A stretch of DNA of 28,964 nucleotides from W425 sp964503235 (GTDB taxonomy: Bacteria > Chloroflexota > Dehalococcoidia > Dehalococcoidales > RBG-16-60-22): contig CAZCZJ010000022.1 in NCBI GenBank assembly GCA_964503235.1, positions 1 to 28,964 of the forward strand, given 5' to 3'. The translations under genes were made by a program, and so were the position numbers. Under the pieces are notes generated by a model that worked only from the letters and a program-made list of their open reading frames with translations, was not told the origin of the DNA and made no database searches. Shown here piece after piece: positions 14,969 to 21,144 of the stretch (position 1 is the first letter of the stretch; each line of letters begins with the position of its first letter).

Positions 14969-16213
14969 ATGAGTTTCTTAAGTCAGTCCGACCCTGAGAT
15001 AAACCGCATCATCGCCGCCGACCAAGAGCGGCAGCGCCGCACGATTAACCTCATCGCCTCGGAAAACTACGTCAGCCGCGCCGTGCTGGAAGCCCAGGGT
15101 TCCTACCTCACCTACAAGTACGCCGAAGGCTATCCCGGCCACCGCTACTACGGCGGCTGCGAAAACGTGGATGAAGTCGAGATGCTGGCTATCGCCCGTG
15201 CTAAAGAGCTCTTTCATGCCGAACACGCTAACGTCCAGCCGCACAGCGGCTCTCAGGCTAATATGGCTACCTATTTCGCCCTGCTGCAATACGGCGATAC
15301 CGTCATGGCTATGGACCTGGCTCACGGCGGACACCTTACCCACGGCTCGCCGATTACCTTTTCCGGCAAGTCCTATAAGTTCATTCCCTACGGTGTCAAC
15401 CGCGAGACGGAGCGTATCGATTATCCGGAGGTCGAGAGACTGGCTCAAGAACACAAACCGAAGTTGATTGTTGCCGGGGCGACCGCCTATCCCCGGGTCA
15501 TCGACTTCGAGCGTTTTCGTCGTATCGCCGATTCTGTAGGGGCAAAATTGATGGTCGACATGGCTCATATCGCTGGCATGGTGGCGGCGGGTGTTCATCC
15601 CTCCCCTGTCCCTTACGCCGATGTCGTCACCTCCACGGCCCATAAATCGCTGCGGGGCACCAGCGGAGGTTTTATTCTTTGCCGCGGGGAATTGGCCGAT
15701 GCCATAGATAGCGCCGTTTTCCCCCAGATGCAAGGGAAACCCCTCATGCATATTCTTGCCGCCAAGGCGGTGACCTTCTACGAAGCCCTTAGGCCCGAAT
15801 TCGCTGATTACCAGCGGGCTGTTGTCGAGAACGCTCTGGCTCTGGCTGTTGAATTACGGAAGCTGGGACTCCGTCTCGTGTCGGGCGGTACGGACAACCA
15901 CCTCATGCTGATTGACCTTACCGAGACCGGGGTGACCGGTGCCCATGCCAGGCAGGCCCTCGAGGCTGCCGGAATCGTTACCAATAAAAATTCCATCCCC
16001 TTTGATTCGCGTCCTCCGGCAATTACCAGCGGCGTCAGGCTGGGGACTCCTGCGGTTACTACACGCGGCTTCGGAAAAGACGAGATGAAGCTTATTGCCG
16101 GACTGATTGTCCGGGTGCTCAACAATCCCGACGACGAGAAAGTGCGTCAGGATGTAAAGCGGGAGGTAGAGCGGATGTGTAGGAGCTTTCCCGTGCCCGG
16201 CATTGATGACTGA
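14969..16213 (+). CDS. glyA: serine hydroxymethyltransferase
   Basis: PLP enzyme interconverting serine and glycine and charging tetrahydrofolate with a one-carbon unit. The 414-aa length is standard. Landmarks: TINLIASENYVS near the N-terminus, YAEGYPGHRYYGGCENVDEVE (two adjoining blocks), VQPHSGSQAN, VDMAHIAGMVAAGVHPSP and the PLP lysine K226 in STAHKSLRG. The residue two before the lysine is Ala224 where the family normally has Thr (THK), an unusual change in the active-site loop. A good ribosome binding site precedes the ATG. The following cysteine-synthase gene starts 26 bp after the stop, so serine-linked genes are co-transcribed. Confidence 0.96.
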   Translation: MSFLSQSDPEINRIIAADQERQRRTINLIASENYVSRAVLEAQGSYLTYKYAEGYPGHRYYGGCENVDEVEMLAIARAKELFHAEHANVQPHSGSQANMATYFALLQYGDTVMAMDLAHGGHLTHGSPITFSGKSYKFIPYGVNRETERIDYPEVERLAQEHKPKLIVAGATAYPRVIDFERFRRIADSVGAKLMVDMAHIAGMVAAGVHPSPVPYADVVTSTAHKSLRGTSGGFILCRGELADAIDSAVFPQMQGKPLMHILAAKAVTFYEALRPEFADYQRAVVENALALAVELRKLGLRLVSGGTDNHLMLIDLTETGVTGAHARQALEAAGIVTNKNSIPFDSRPPAITSGVRLGTPAVTTRGFGKDEMKLIAGLIVRVLNNPDDEKVRQDVKREVERMCRSFPVPGIDD

Positions 16214-16239
16214 TAATATCTATAGTTCAGGTGATATAT

Positions 16240-17163
16240 ATGAAGAATAAGAATATTGATGTTTTAAAAATCATCGGCAATACCCCCGCCGTGGAGCTGA
16301 CGCAGCTTAACGGGAACAGCAGGGTCAGGATTATTGCCAAGATGGAAGGGGCCAATCCCGGTGGTTCCGTCAAGGACCGCCCCGCCCTTTACATGATAAA
16401 TAGCGCTGAAGCCTCAGGAGCGCTTACCCGCGAAAAGACCATCGTCGAGCCTACCTCCGGTAATATGGGTATTGCTATGGCGATGATTGGCTCCGTCAAG
16501 GGATACAATGTCACTCTCTTCATGCCCGAGTGCGTCAGCACGGAAAGGCAACTGGTCCTGCGGGCTTACGGGGCGGAATCTGTTCTCACCCCGGCTAGAG
16601 ATGGCGTCGATGGCGCTATCGAGCGGGCTCACCAGGTGTTGCGAGACGCACCGGATAAATACTATATGCCCAATCAATTTGAGAATGAAAGCAATTCATT
16701 AGCGCACTACGAGACAACCGGACCGGAGATTTGGGAGCAGACCGATGGTGAAGTCGACGTATTCGTGGCTGGCATGGGGACTACCGGCACCCTGATGGGC
16801 GTGGGCAGGTATCTCAAGGAGAAGAAACCCGATGTTAAAATTATCGGCGTCGAGCCTACGGAAGGGCATACCATCCAGGGCTTGAAGAACCTGGTCGAGA
16901 GCATCGTGCCGAAAATTTATAACGCCGCAGCTCTCGATGATAAGATTACCATAGAAGACGGTGAAGCTTTCGAGATGTCCCGGCAGCTGGCGTTAAAAGA
17001 GGGTCTCCTGGTCGGCATGTCCAGTGGCGCCGCCGTGGCTGGGGCTTTGCAGGTCGCTAAAAACATGAAAAAGGGCACGGTAGCCGTTATCCTCCCTGAC
17101 CGCGGCGACCGCTATCTCAGCACCACTCTCTTCCGTTCATTCTGTGCCAAGTGTCCGCCCTAG
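16240..17163 (+). CDS. cysteine synthase family (O-acetylserine sulfhydrylase-like)
   Basis: Fold-type II PLP enzyme that most likely makes cysteine from O-acetylserine (or O-phosphoserine) and sulfide. The start is taken as ATG 16240, five bases after AGGTGA; a GTG at 16231 would only add three residues within that site. The 307-aa product has the PLP lysine K45 in NPGGSVKDRPALYMI, the substrate loop EPTSGNMGIAMA (family consensus TSGNTG), the phosphate-binding GMGTTGTLMGVGRYL and the ending DRGDRYLSTTLF. The tail FCAKCPP holds a CxxC pair not common in the family. CysK versus CysM cannot be settled by eye, so no symbol is given. Confidence 0.9.
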   Translation: MKNKNIDVLKIIGNTPAVELTQLNGNSRVRIIAKMEGANPGGSVKDRPALYMINSAEASGALTREKTIVEPTSGNMGIAMAMIGSVKGYNVTLFMPECVSTERQLVLRAYGAESVLTPARDGVDGAIERAHQVLRDAPDKYYMPNQFENESNSLAHYETTGPEIWEQTDGEVDVFVAGMGTTGTLMGVGRYLKEKKPDVKIIGVEPTEGHTIQGLKNLVESIVPKIYNAAALDDKITIEDGEAFEMSRQLALKEGLLVGMSSGAAVAGALQVAKNMKKGTVAVILPDRGDRYLSTTLFRSFCAKCPP

Positions 17164-17179
17164 GCGGACGGCAGTTTTT
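17153..17179 (+). terminator. intrinsic terminator of the glyA-cysteine synthase unit
   Basis: GTCCGCC (17153-17159), loop CTA, GGCGGAC (17163-17169), then GGCAG and five T. The stem includes the stop codon of the cysteine-synthase gene. Seven perfect, mostly G-C pairs followed by a T-run fit a Rho-independent terminator. Confidence 0.6.
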
Positions 17180-17203
17180 ACCCACATTGTATTGACCTGG
17201 GTT

Positions 17204-17635
17204 TCACGCTTCCATTATGGCTTTGAGATTATCTAAGATTATCTTTCCCTCGTGGTCGTTCATCTTCACTATTACAGCCTCGGCGATTTTGCCCAGCACC
17301 GGGATTGGTATGGTGTATTCGACTGCGAAGGTCACTTTGGTACCACCGTCCTCGGGTTGAAAAGTCCAGGTTTGAATGCTGTCAGCACCACCTTTTGTCT
17401 TGCTGACGATGCGCTGATTGGCAACATACTCGATATCTTCGCTCGTCCCCGATAAACGCATGCCCGCCATCTTATATTTCCAGTGGTTACTAAAGCCACC
17501 GTTTGACAGCGGCTTCATGTCCGTGATCTCCGTAAGGCTGGGCCATATCTCCGGCAGGTGAGTCTGGTCACTGATGTAGTTAAAGATTTTCTCTACTGGG
17601 GCGTTTACGGTAATACTTTTCTCTAGTTTAGCCAT
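17204..17635 (-). CDS. SRPBCC (START/polyketide cyclase-like) protein
   Basis: 143-aa protein with the usual opening of the SRPBCC fold: KSITVNAPVEKIFNYISDQTHLPEIWPSL. Later strands SNHWKYKMAG, QTWTFQPEDGGTKVTFAVEY and the long C-terminal helix (VKMNDHEGKIILDNLKAIME) complete the helix-grip pattern of a hydrophobic ligand pocket. The ligand or activity is unknown; family members bind lipids or polyketides or act as cyclases. AAGGAGG stands just before the ATG. It follows the SnoaL-like gene after 17 bp in the same direction, so the two are probably one operon and perhaps act on a common small molecule (inference). Confidence 0.82.
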   Translation of the reverse strand: MAKLEKSITVNAPVEKIFNYISDQTHLPEIWPSLTEITDMKPLSNGGFSNHWKYKMAGMRLSGTSEDIEYVANQRIVSKTKGGADSIQTWTFQPEDGGTKVTFAVEYTIPIPVLGKIAEAVIVKMNDHEGKIILDNLKAIMEA

Positions 17636-17652
17636 TTTCTTCCTCCTTATTA

Positions 17653-18039
17653 TTATTCAGGGACAACATCAAGCTGCTGCATCAGGTTCAGTGAGTCTAT
17701 CGTTCCCCAGGCTTCCACCCATTTTCCGTCGGCGATTCTTACGATGTAGGTATTTATCCACTCAACCTTTTTACCCATACGGGCATGAGTCCCCCGGTAA
17801 GTTTCACGCCAGGCTACTTTATCCCCCTCCGCCACCATGTGTTCCTGGAAATTTTCTATGTCAGGATAAGTAGCAAATAACATCTCACTTTCTTCTTCCC
17901 AGTCATCTCGGGACATATCATAGGTGGTACGATGAGCGACAAATTCGGGGGCCATAATCTTACGAATCGCTGGGACATCATGTTTGTTAATTAGTTCGCA
18001 GTAGTGGCGGACCAGCGCTTTATTCTCTTCTATTGACAT
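17653..18039 (-). CDS. SnoaL-like (NTF2-fold) ester cyclase family protein
   Basis: 128-aa protein with the SnoaL/ester-cyclase pattern: an N-terminal helix (ENKALVRHYCELINKHD), APEFVAHR, the central segment LFATYPDIENFQEHMVAEGDKVA (adjoining blocks), WRETYRGTHARMGKK and the C-terminal WINTYIVRIADGKWVEAWGTID. The family has an NTF2-like cone fold and includes polyketide cyclases and many proteins of unknown role. AGGGAGG precedes the ATG by seven bases. An intrinsic-terminator-like hairpin lies only 35 bases upstream of the start, so expression may depend on read-through or on a very close promoter. Confidence 0.82.
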   Translation of the reverse strand: MSIEENKALVRHYCELINKHDVPAIRKIMAPEFVAHRTTYDMSRDDWEEESEMLFATYPDIENFQEHMVAEGDKVAWRETYRGTHARMGKKVEWINTYIVRIADGKWVEAWGTIDSLNLMQQLDVVPE

Positions 18040-18073
18040 TTTGTCGCCTCCCTAGAAATTATATTGTACCAAT

Positions 18074-18111
18074 AAAAAAAACACCAGCAATCGCTATATC
18101 AACGATTACTG
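18074..18111 (-). terminator. intrinsic terminator (or attenuator) upstream of the SnoaL-like gene
   Basis: On the minus strand CAGTAATCG (18111-18103), nine-base loop, CGATTGCTG (18093-18085; one mismatch inside the stem), GTG and eight T (18081-18074). It can end transcripts from the coiled-coil gene upstream at 18409 or act as a leader attenuator of the gene at 18039. Confidence 0.6.
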
Positions 18112-18230
18112 ATGACCTTATTTATCCAATAACCCTCAACATGCTGCCAGATGCATTCAGTTGTTTATTCGAGCATGTCAATTTTCACGTTCCGATTGCG
18201 GTTTTATCCCGTATGATTTTATAGGGTGTA

Positions 18231-18254
18231 TAAGAGGGGTGGTAGCCCCTCTTA
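18231..18254. repeat. inverted repeat (9-bp stem)
   Basis: TAAGAGGGG (18231-18239) and CCCCTCTTA (18246-18254) pair perfectly around a six-base loop. Confidence 0.65.
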
Positions 18255-18265
18255 ATAAATAAATT

Positions 18266-18291
18266 CCCCCTCTCCTTGATAGGAGAGGGGG
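18266..18291. repeat. inverted repeat (11-bp stem, 4-base loop)
   Basis: CCCCCTCTCCT (18266-18276) and AGGAGAGGGGG (18281-18291) pair perfectly around TGAT, followed by ATACAGGGGGTGAGG. Similar in base pattern to the palindromes upstream of glyA. No T-run, so probably a repeat element rather than a terminator. Confidence 0.7.
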
Positions 18292-18331
18292 ATACAGGGG
18301 GTGAGGTATATTAATCCGCCACCCCCCTATA

Positions 18332-18380
18332 AGATATCTTTTCCCACCCGGCCGCCCTCGTAGCATCGGTGCCCTGGCCG
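18332..18380 (+). repeat. dispersed intergenic repeat, copy 2
   Basis: Second copy of the TCCCACCC...CCGCCCTCG...GTGCC repeat, same orientation as copies at 14622 and 19755; preceded by the palindromes at 18231-18291. Confidence 0.7.
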
Positions 18381-18408
18381 GGGCGTGGTTTTCATTTAGT
18401 TATAAAAT

Positions 18409-19569
18409 CTAATAATAATAAATGGCGCTTAGGGTAGCGGTAATTGTCCCGGAAGCATCCGAATTCCCGAATCTTATGGAATAGCTGTACCCGGCTGTGA
18501 CCGGAGCGGTAATAGTGGTACCTGTGCCGAAAGCGTAGTTGGTGGAACTGCTCGTTGTGTTGTTGGTTATCCTGATATATCCCGTCGTCGAGCTGCTGGT
18601 CCCGCTGATGTAGATATAGCCGCTATAAGGTGGCGTAAACGTATACAGAAGGGTTTGCGTGCCGTGAGCCTGCGAAATAGTCTGCGATGAAAACAGGGTG
18701 GCTGAATTCGACGTCATAGAAGAGGTGGGATAATAGGTGGCGCTCAACGTAGCCGTAATCGTCCCCGAAGCATCCGTATTTCCGAATCTTATGGAATAGC
18801 TGTACCCGCCGCTGACCGCCGCGGAAACGGTGGTACCCGTGCCGAAAGCGTAGTCGGTGAAAGTGCTCGTGGTGTTGTTGGTTACCCTGATGTACCCCGT
18901 CGTCGAGTTGCTGGTCCCGCTGATGTAGATATAGCCGTTATAGGTTGGCGTAAATGTATACAGAAGGGTCTGGGTGTTAAAAGCCTGTGAAATAGTCTGC
19001 GATGAAAATAGTATCACCGGATTATTCGCTGCTGCCGTAAGATTGTTCACTTTGATGACCAGCGAATCCACCGTGTTTTTCAATGAGGTCAAGGTATTTT
19101 GCAGCGATACTGTTGTGTCATCCAGGGAGGATAATTGGGAGTTGATTGACGTTAATTGTGTCTGTATTGATGAGATTATTACTGTGTCCGAGGATACATT
19201 GGACTGTAGACTGGAAATCTGTAATAAAGCGCTGTTTATCTGATCGGTCAGAGAGGATATTTGATTGTTTGCCGTGGATAATTCGTCTTGCAGCGATGAA
19301 ACATCTGAAGACTCCTGGCTGCTTAAGGTCGAAATTCGTGAATCGGCGTTGGCAACCTGACCTGATAGCGAAGTCAATTCATCGTTTGCTGCTGTAATTT
19401 TGCTTTGTAAGTTAGCTACCTGAACTTGGAGCGCGAATATATCATTTTTGTCACTGGTAGTATTAACATAACCTAAAACACTCAAAACGATAATGGCAAT
19501 TACTGCCACTGCCAGAATAATCCCGATTGTTATGTTGGTCCTGCTATATTTTGTCTTTTCCTCTTGCAT
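18409..19569 (-). CDS. membrane-anchored coiled-coil protein with two beta-rich tandem repeats
   Basis: 386 aa. One transmembrane segment near the N-terminus (about 13-35, IGIILAVAVIAIIVLSVLGY) follows a short charged cytoplasmic end. About 41-182 is a long Ser/Leu-rich heptad region (LQVQVANLQSKI, ISSLTDQINSALLQISSLQS and similar), probably a coiled-coil stalk outside the membrane. Residues 187-281 and 292-386 are two copies of a beta-strand-rich module rich in Thr, Ser, Tyr and Gly (LFSSQTISQA, GYIYISGTS, YSYSIRFGN, ASGTITATLSA), about 80 percent identical. The whole resembles a cell-surface adhesin-like or matrix protein; the function is inferred from architecture only. A GGGGAGG ribosome binding site precedes the ATG. 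Confidence 0.8.
   Translation of the reverse strand: MQEEKTKYSRTNITIGIILAVAVIAIIVLSVLGYVNTTSDKNDIFALQVQVANLQSKITAANDELTSLSGQVANADSRISTLSSQESSDVSSLQDELSTANNQISSLTDQINSALLQISSLQSNVSSDTVIISSIQTQLTSINSQLSSLDDTTVSLQNTLTSLKNTVDSLVIKVNNLTAAANNPVILFSSQTISQAFNTQTLLYTFTPTYNGYIYISGTSNSTTGYIRVTNNTTSTFTDYAFGTGTTVSAAVSGGYSYSIRFGNTDASGTITATLSATYYPTSSMTSNSATLFSSQTISQAHGTQTLLYTFTPPYSGYIYISGTSSSTTGYIRITNNTTSSSTNYAFGTGTTITAPVTAGYSYSIRFGNSDASGTITATLSAIYYY
18412..19011 (-). repeat. tandem 315-bp intragenic duplication
   Basis: Two copies of about 285 bases (18412-18696 and 18727-19011), offset by exactly 315 bases (105 codons), encode the paired beta-rich modules of the coiled-coil protein. Long runs are identical at DNA level, pointing to a fairly recent duplication or ongoing homogenisation. 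Confidence 0.8.
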
Positions 19570-19668
19570 TTTAATGCCTCCCCGTGATAATGCTGCTACC
19601 CAGGATATCAGGTAACCGTTGCTATCATTTTCCTTCCCCCCTTTGTCTTGTATAAGTCTCTATATTAA

Positions 19669-19697
19669 ATCATACACCTTACTTACTTAAAAGTTAA
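19669..19697 (-). promoter_or_regulatory. possible promoter of the coiled-coil gene
   Basis: Minus strand TTAACT (19697-19692), 17-base spacer, TATGAT (19674-19669), giving a leader of about 90 bases to the ATG at 19569. Confidence 0.4.
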
Positions 19698-19754
19698 TTA
19701 TTAAGAAATAATGAAGCGGCAAGGCAGAGTAAACCTCCTCCTCCACCCTCTTTT

Positions 19755-19802
19755 ATTATCTTTTCCCACCCGACCGCCCTCGCGTCATCGTGCCTTAGCC
19801 CG
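19755..19802 (+). repeat. dispersed intergenic repeat, copy 3
   Basis: Third copy (TTTTCCCACCCGACCGCCCT then CG...ATCGTGCC), in the same orientation as copies at 14622 and 18332. Confidence 0.7.
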
Positions 19803-19830
19803 TAAGTATTTGGTTCGTCTCCTTAGCTGT

Positions 19831-19860
19831 CATTGCGAGGAGCGTAGCGACGCGGCAATC
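19831..19860. repeat. REP-like palindrome of the widespread CATTGCGAGG...GCAATC type
   Basis: Begins CATTGCGAGGAGCG and ends GACGCGGCAATC; outer ATTGC/GCAAT and inner CGT/ACG arms can form a hairpin. Spurious translation gives HCEERSDAAIS, a well-known false peptide from this repeat type found in many bacterial genomes. Confidence 0.75.
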
Positions 19861-19933
19861 TCTATCTACGCCAAAAACCGGAATATCCCCTACAATATAG
19901 GAAGAGGAGGGGGGTGAGGTAGACACATAATAG

Positions 19934-19942
19934 TGCTATAAT
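19934..19942 (+). promoter_or_regulatory. extended -10 promoter of prs
   Basis: TG-C-TATAAT: consensus -10 at 19937-19942 with the extended TG at 19934-19935. No good -35 hexamer lies at the usual distance, which is normal for extended -10 promoters. Transcription would start near 19949, about 34 bases before the ATG. Confidence 0.55.
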
Positions 19943-19982
19943 AAAGGTGCGGGAAGCCAACGATGAGATAAGGAGATAACCG

Positions 19983-20924
19983 ATGGAAGAATTGAGGGTA
20001 TTCACCGGTAATGCCCACCCCGAACTGGCCAGGGAAATAACCGAATATCTGGGTACCACGCTGGGTAAGTGTGAAGTGTTTCAGTTCAGTAACGAAAATA
20101 CCTTTGTTCGCATCTTGGAGAACGTCCGGGAGCGGGACGCGTTTATCGTTCAGCCCATCTGTCCTCCGGTCAACAGTAATTTAATGGAACTCCTCATCAT
20201 GATAGATGCCATGAAACGCGCCTCTGCCAGTAGAATTACCGCCGTTATCCCCTATTATGCCTATGGTCGTTCCGACAAGAAAGACCAGCCCCGCGTGCCT
20301 ATTACCGCCCGACTTGTGGCTGACCTGCTGACGGTAGCCGGTGCCAATCGGGTGCTCACGGTTGACCTTCACAAGGCGCAGATTCAGGGTTTCTTTAATA
20401 TCCCCGTGGATGAACTGACCGCCTTCTACCTGCTCGGAGAGTATTTCAGAAAGCGTAATCTGGAGAACGTTGTTGCGGTCGCCACCGATTTTGGCATTAC
20501 CAAGCAGGCAAGGGATATCGGCGCTATGCTTGATGCGCCCCTGGCTATCATGGAAAAGCGGCGGTTGGGCAATGATGACCGCACCGAGACGCTTAACGTT
20601 ATCGGTGATGTCGATGGTAAAAATGCCCTTATCGTCGATGAAGAGATTGATACCGCCAGCTCCCTGCTGGGTGTTATCAAAGCTCTCCTCGACCGGGGCG
20701 CCAGGCAGGTATATGCCTGCTGTACGCACCCTGTCTTCTCCGGTCCGGCCGTAGATAGGATAGCCTCGAGCCAGCTAGAGGAGGTGGTGGTAACCAATAC
20801 CGTCCCGGTCAAAGACGGCAAGCTGAAAGACAAGGTTACCGTGCTGTCGATAGCGCCATTGCTGGGTGAGGCTATTAAGCGTATCCACACCGGGCAGTCC
20901 GTAGGAGCCATGTTTGAAGTATAA
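19983..20924 (+). CDS. prs: ribose-phosphate pyrophosphokinase (PRPP synthetase)
   Basis: Makes PRPP from ribose-5-phosphate and ATP for nucleotide, His and Trp synthesis. The 313-aa length is normal. The ATP loop region IPYYAYGRSDKKDQPRVPIT, the DLHKAQIQGFFNIPVDEL block and the PRPP-binding loop are recognisable. The PRPP loop is VDEEIDTASS at 218-227, where most bacterial enzymes have VDDxIDTxGT: the second Asp is Glu and the Gly is Ser. The QGFFDIPVDHL consensus also reads N and E at two places. The fold is intact, and activity is expected but not certain. An extended -10 promoter and AAGGAG precede the ATG. It heads a plus-strand unit with secA. Confidence 0.9.
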   Translation: MEELRVFTGNAHPELAREITEYLGTTLGKCEVFQFSNENTFVRILENVRERDAFIVQPICPPVNSNLMELLIMIDAMKRASASRITAVIPYYAYGRSDKKDQPRVPITARLVADLLTVAGANRVLTVDLHKAQIQGFFNIPVDELTAFYLLGEYFRKRNLENVVAVATDFGITKQARDIGAMLDAPLAIMEKRRLGNDDRTETLNVIGDVDGKNALIVDEEIDTASSLLGVIKALLDRGARQVYACCTHPVFSGPAVDRIASSQLEEVVVTNTVPVKDGKLKDKVTVLSIAPLLGEAIKRIHTGQSVGAMFEV

Positions 20925-20931
20925 AGAGAAG

Positions 20932-21144
20932 ATGGTTGAAGTTTATAAAGCCCCCAACGAGATGGAGGCACAGGTGATCAAGAGCTTACTGGAAGGCTAC
21001 GGTATACCCTCCTTTTTAAAATCTCACGCATCTCCCTCGGTCCACCTGTTTACCGTCGACGGTATGGGGGAATTTAAGGTGATGGTGCTGGAATCTATGG
21101 CTGAGGACGCTAAAAAACTTATCGTGAGTAATAACCGTGGTTAA
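20932..21144 (+). CDS. DUF2007-type small protein
   Basis: 70-aa protein MVEVYKAPNEMEAQVIKSLL and onward, with GYGIPSFLK, VHLFTVDGMGEFKVMV and a final helix, the pattern of the DUF2007 family (putative signal-transducing, function unknown). ATG 20932 is preferred because family members start at MVxVYxAPNE. A TTG at 20914, overlapping prs and preceded by GGAG, would add six residues and remains possible. It follows prs by 7 bp and its stop overlaps the GTG start of secA by 8 bp, so it is translated between the two. Confidence 0.75.
   Translation: MVEVYKAPNEMEAQVIKSLLEGYGIPSFLKSHASPSVHLFTVDGMGEFKVMVLESMAEDAKKLIVSNNRG

Larger units (their letters stand above)
18112..18408. other. spacer with palindromes and a dispersed repeat
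   Basis: No gene is supported. It contains two G/C-rich hairpins (18231-18254 and 18266-18291) and one copy of the dispersed repeat (18332-18380). Confidence 0.65.
19570..19982. other. divergent intergenic region with repeats
   Basis: No gene is supported. Holds the possible promoter of the coiled-coil gene, the third dispersed repeat copy, a REP-like palindrome and the prs promoter with AAGGAG ribosome binding site at 19970-19975. Confidence 0.65.

Noticed and set aside
18058..18063. TATAAT on the minus strand before the SnoaL-like gene, considered as a promoter
   Set aside because: No -35 box at 16-18 bases, and the predicted start would fall within the ribosome binding site; kept only as a remark.
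18178..18366. 62-aa minus-strand frame in the spacer
   Set aside because: Runs through palindromic repeats (PHPLYPPLLSRRGG type peptide); a known form of spurious translation of such repeats.
19711..19917. 68-aa plus-strand frame in the prs spacer
   Set aside because: Contains HCEERSDAAIS, the false peptide from the REP-like palindrome; also crosses the dispersed repeat.
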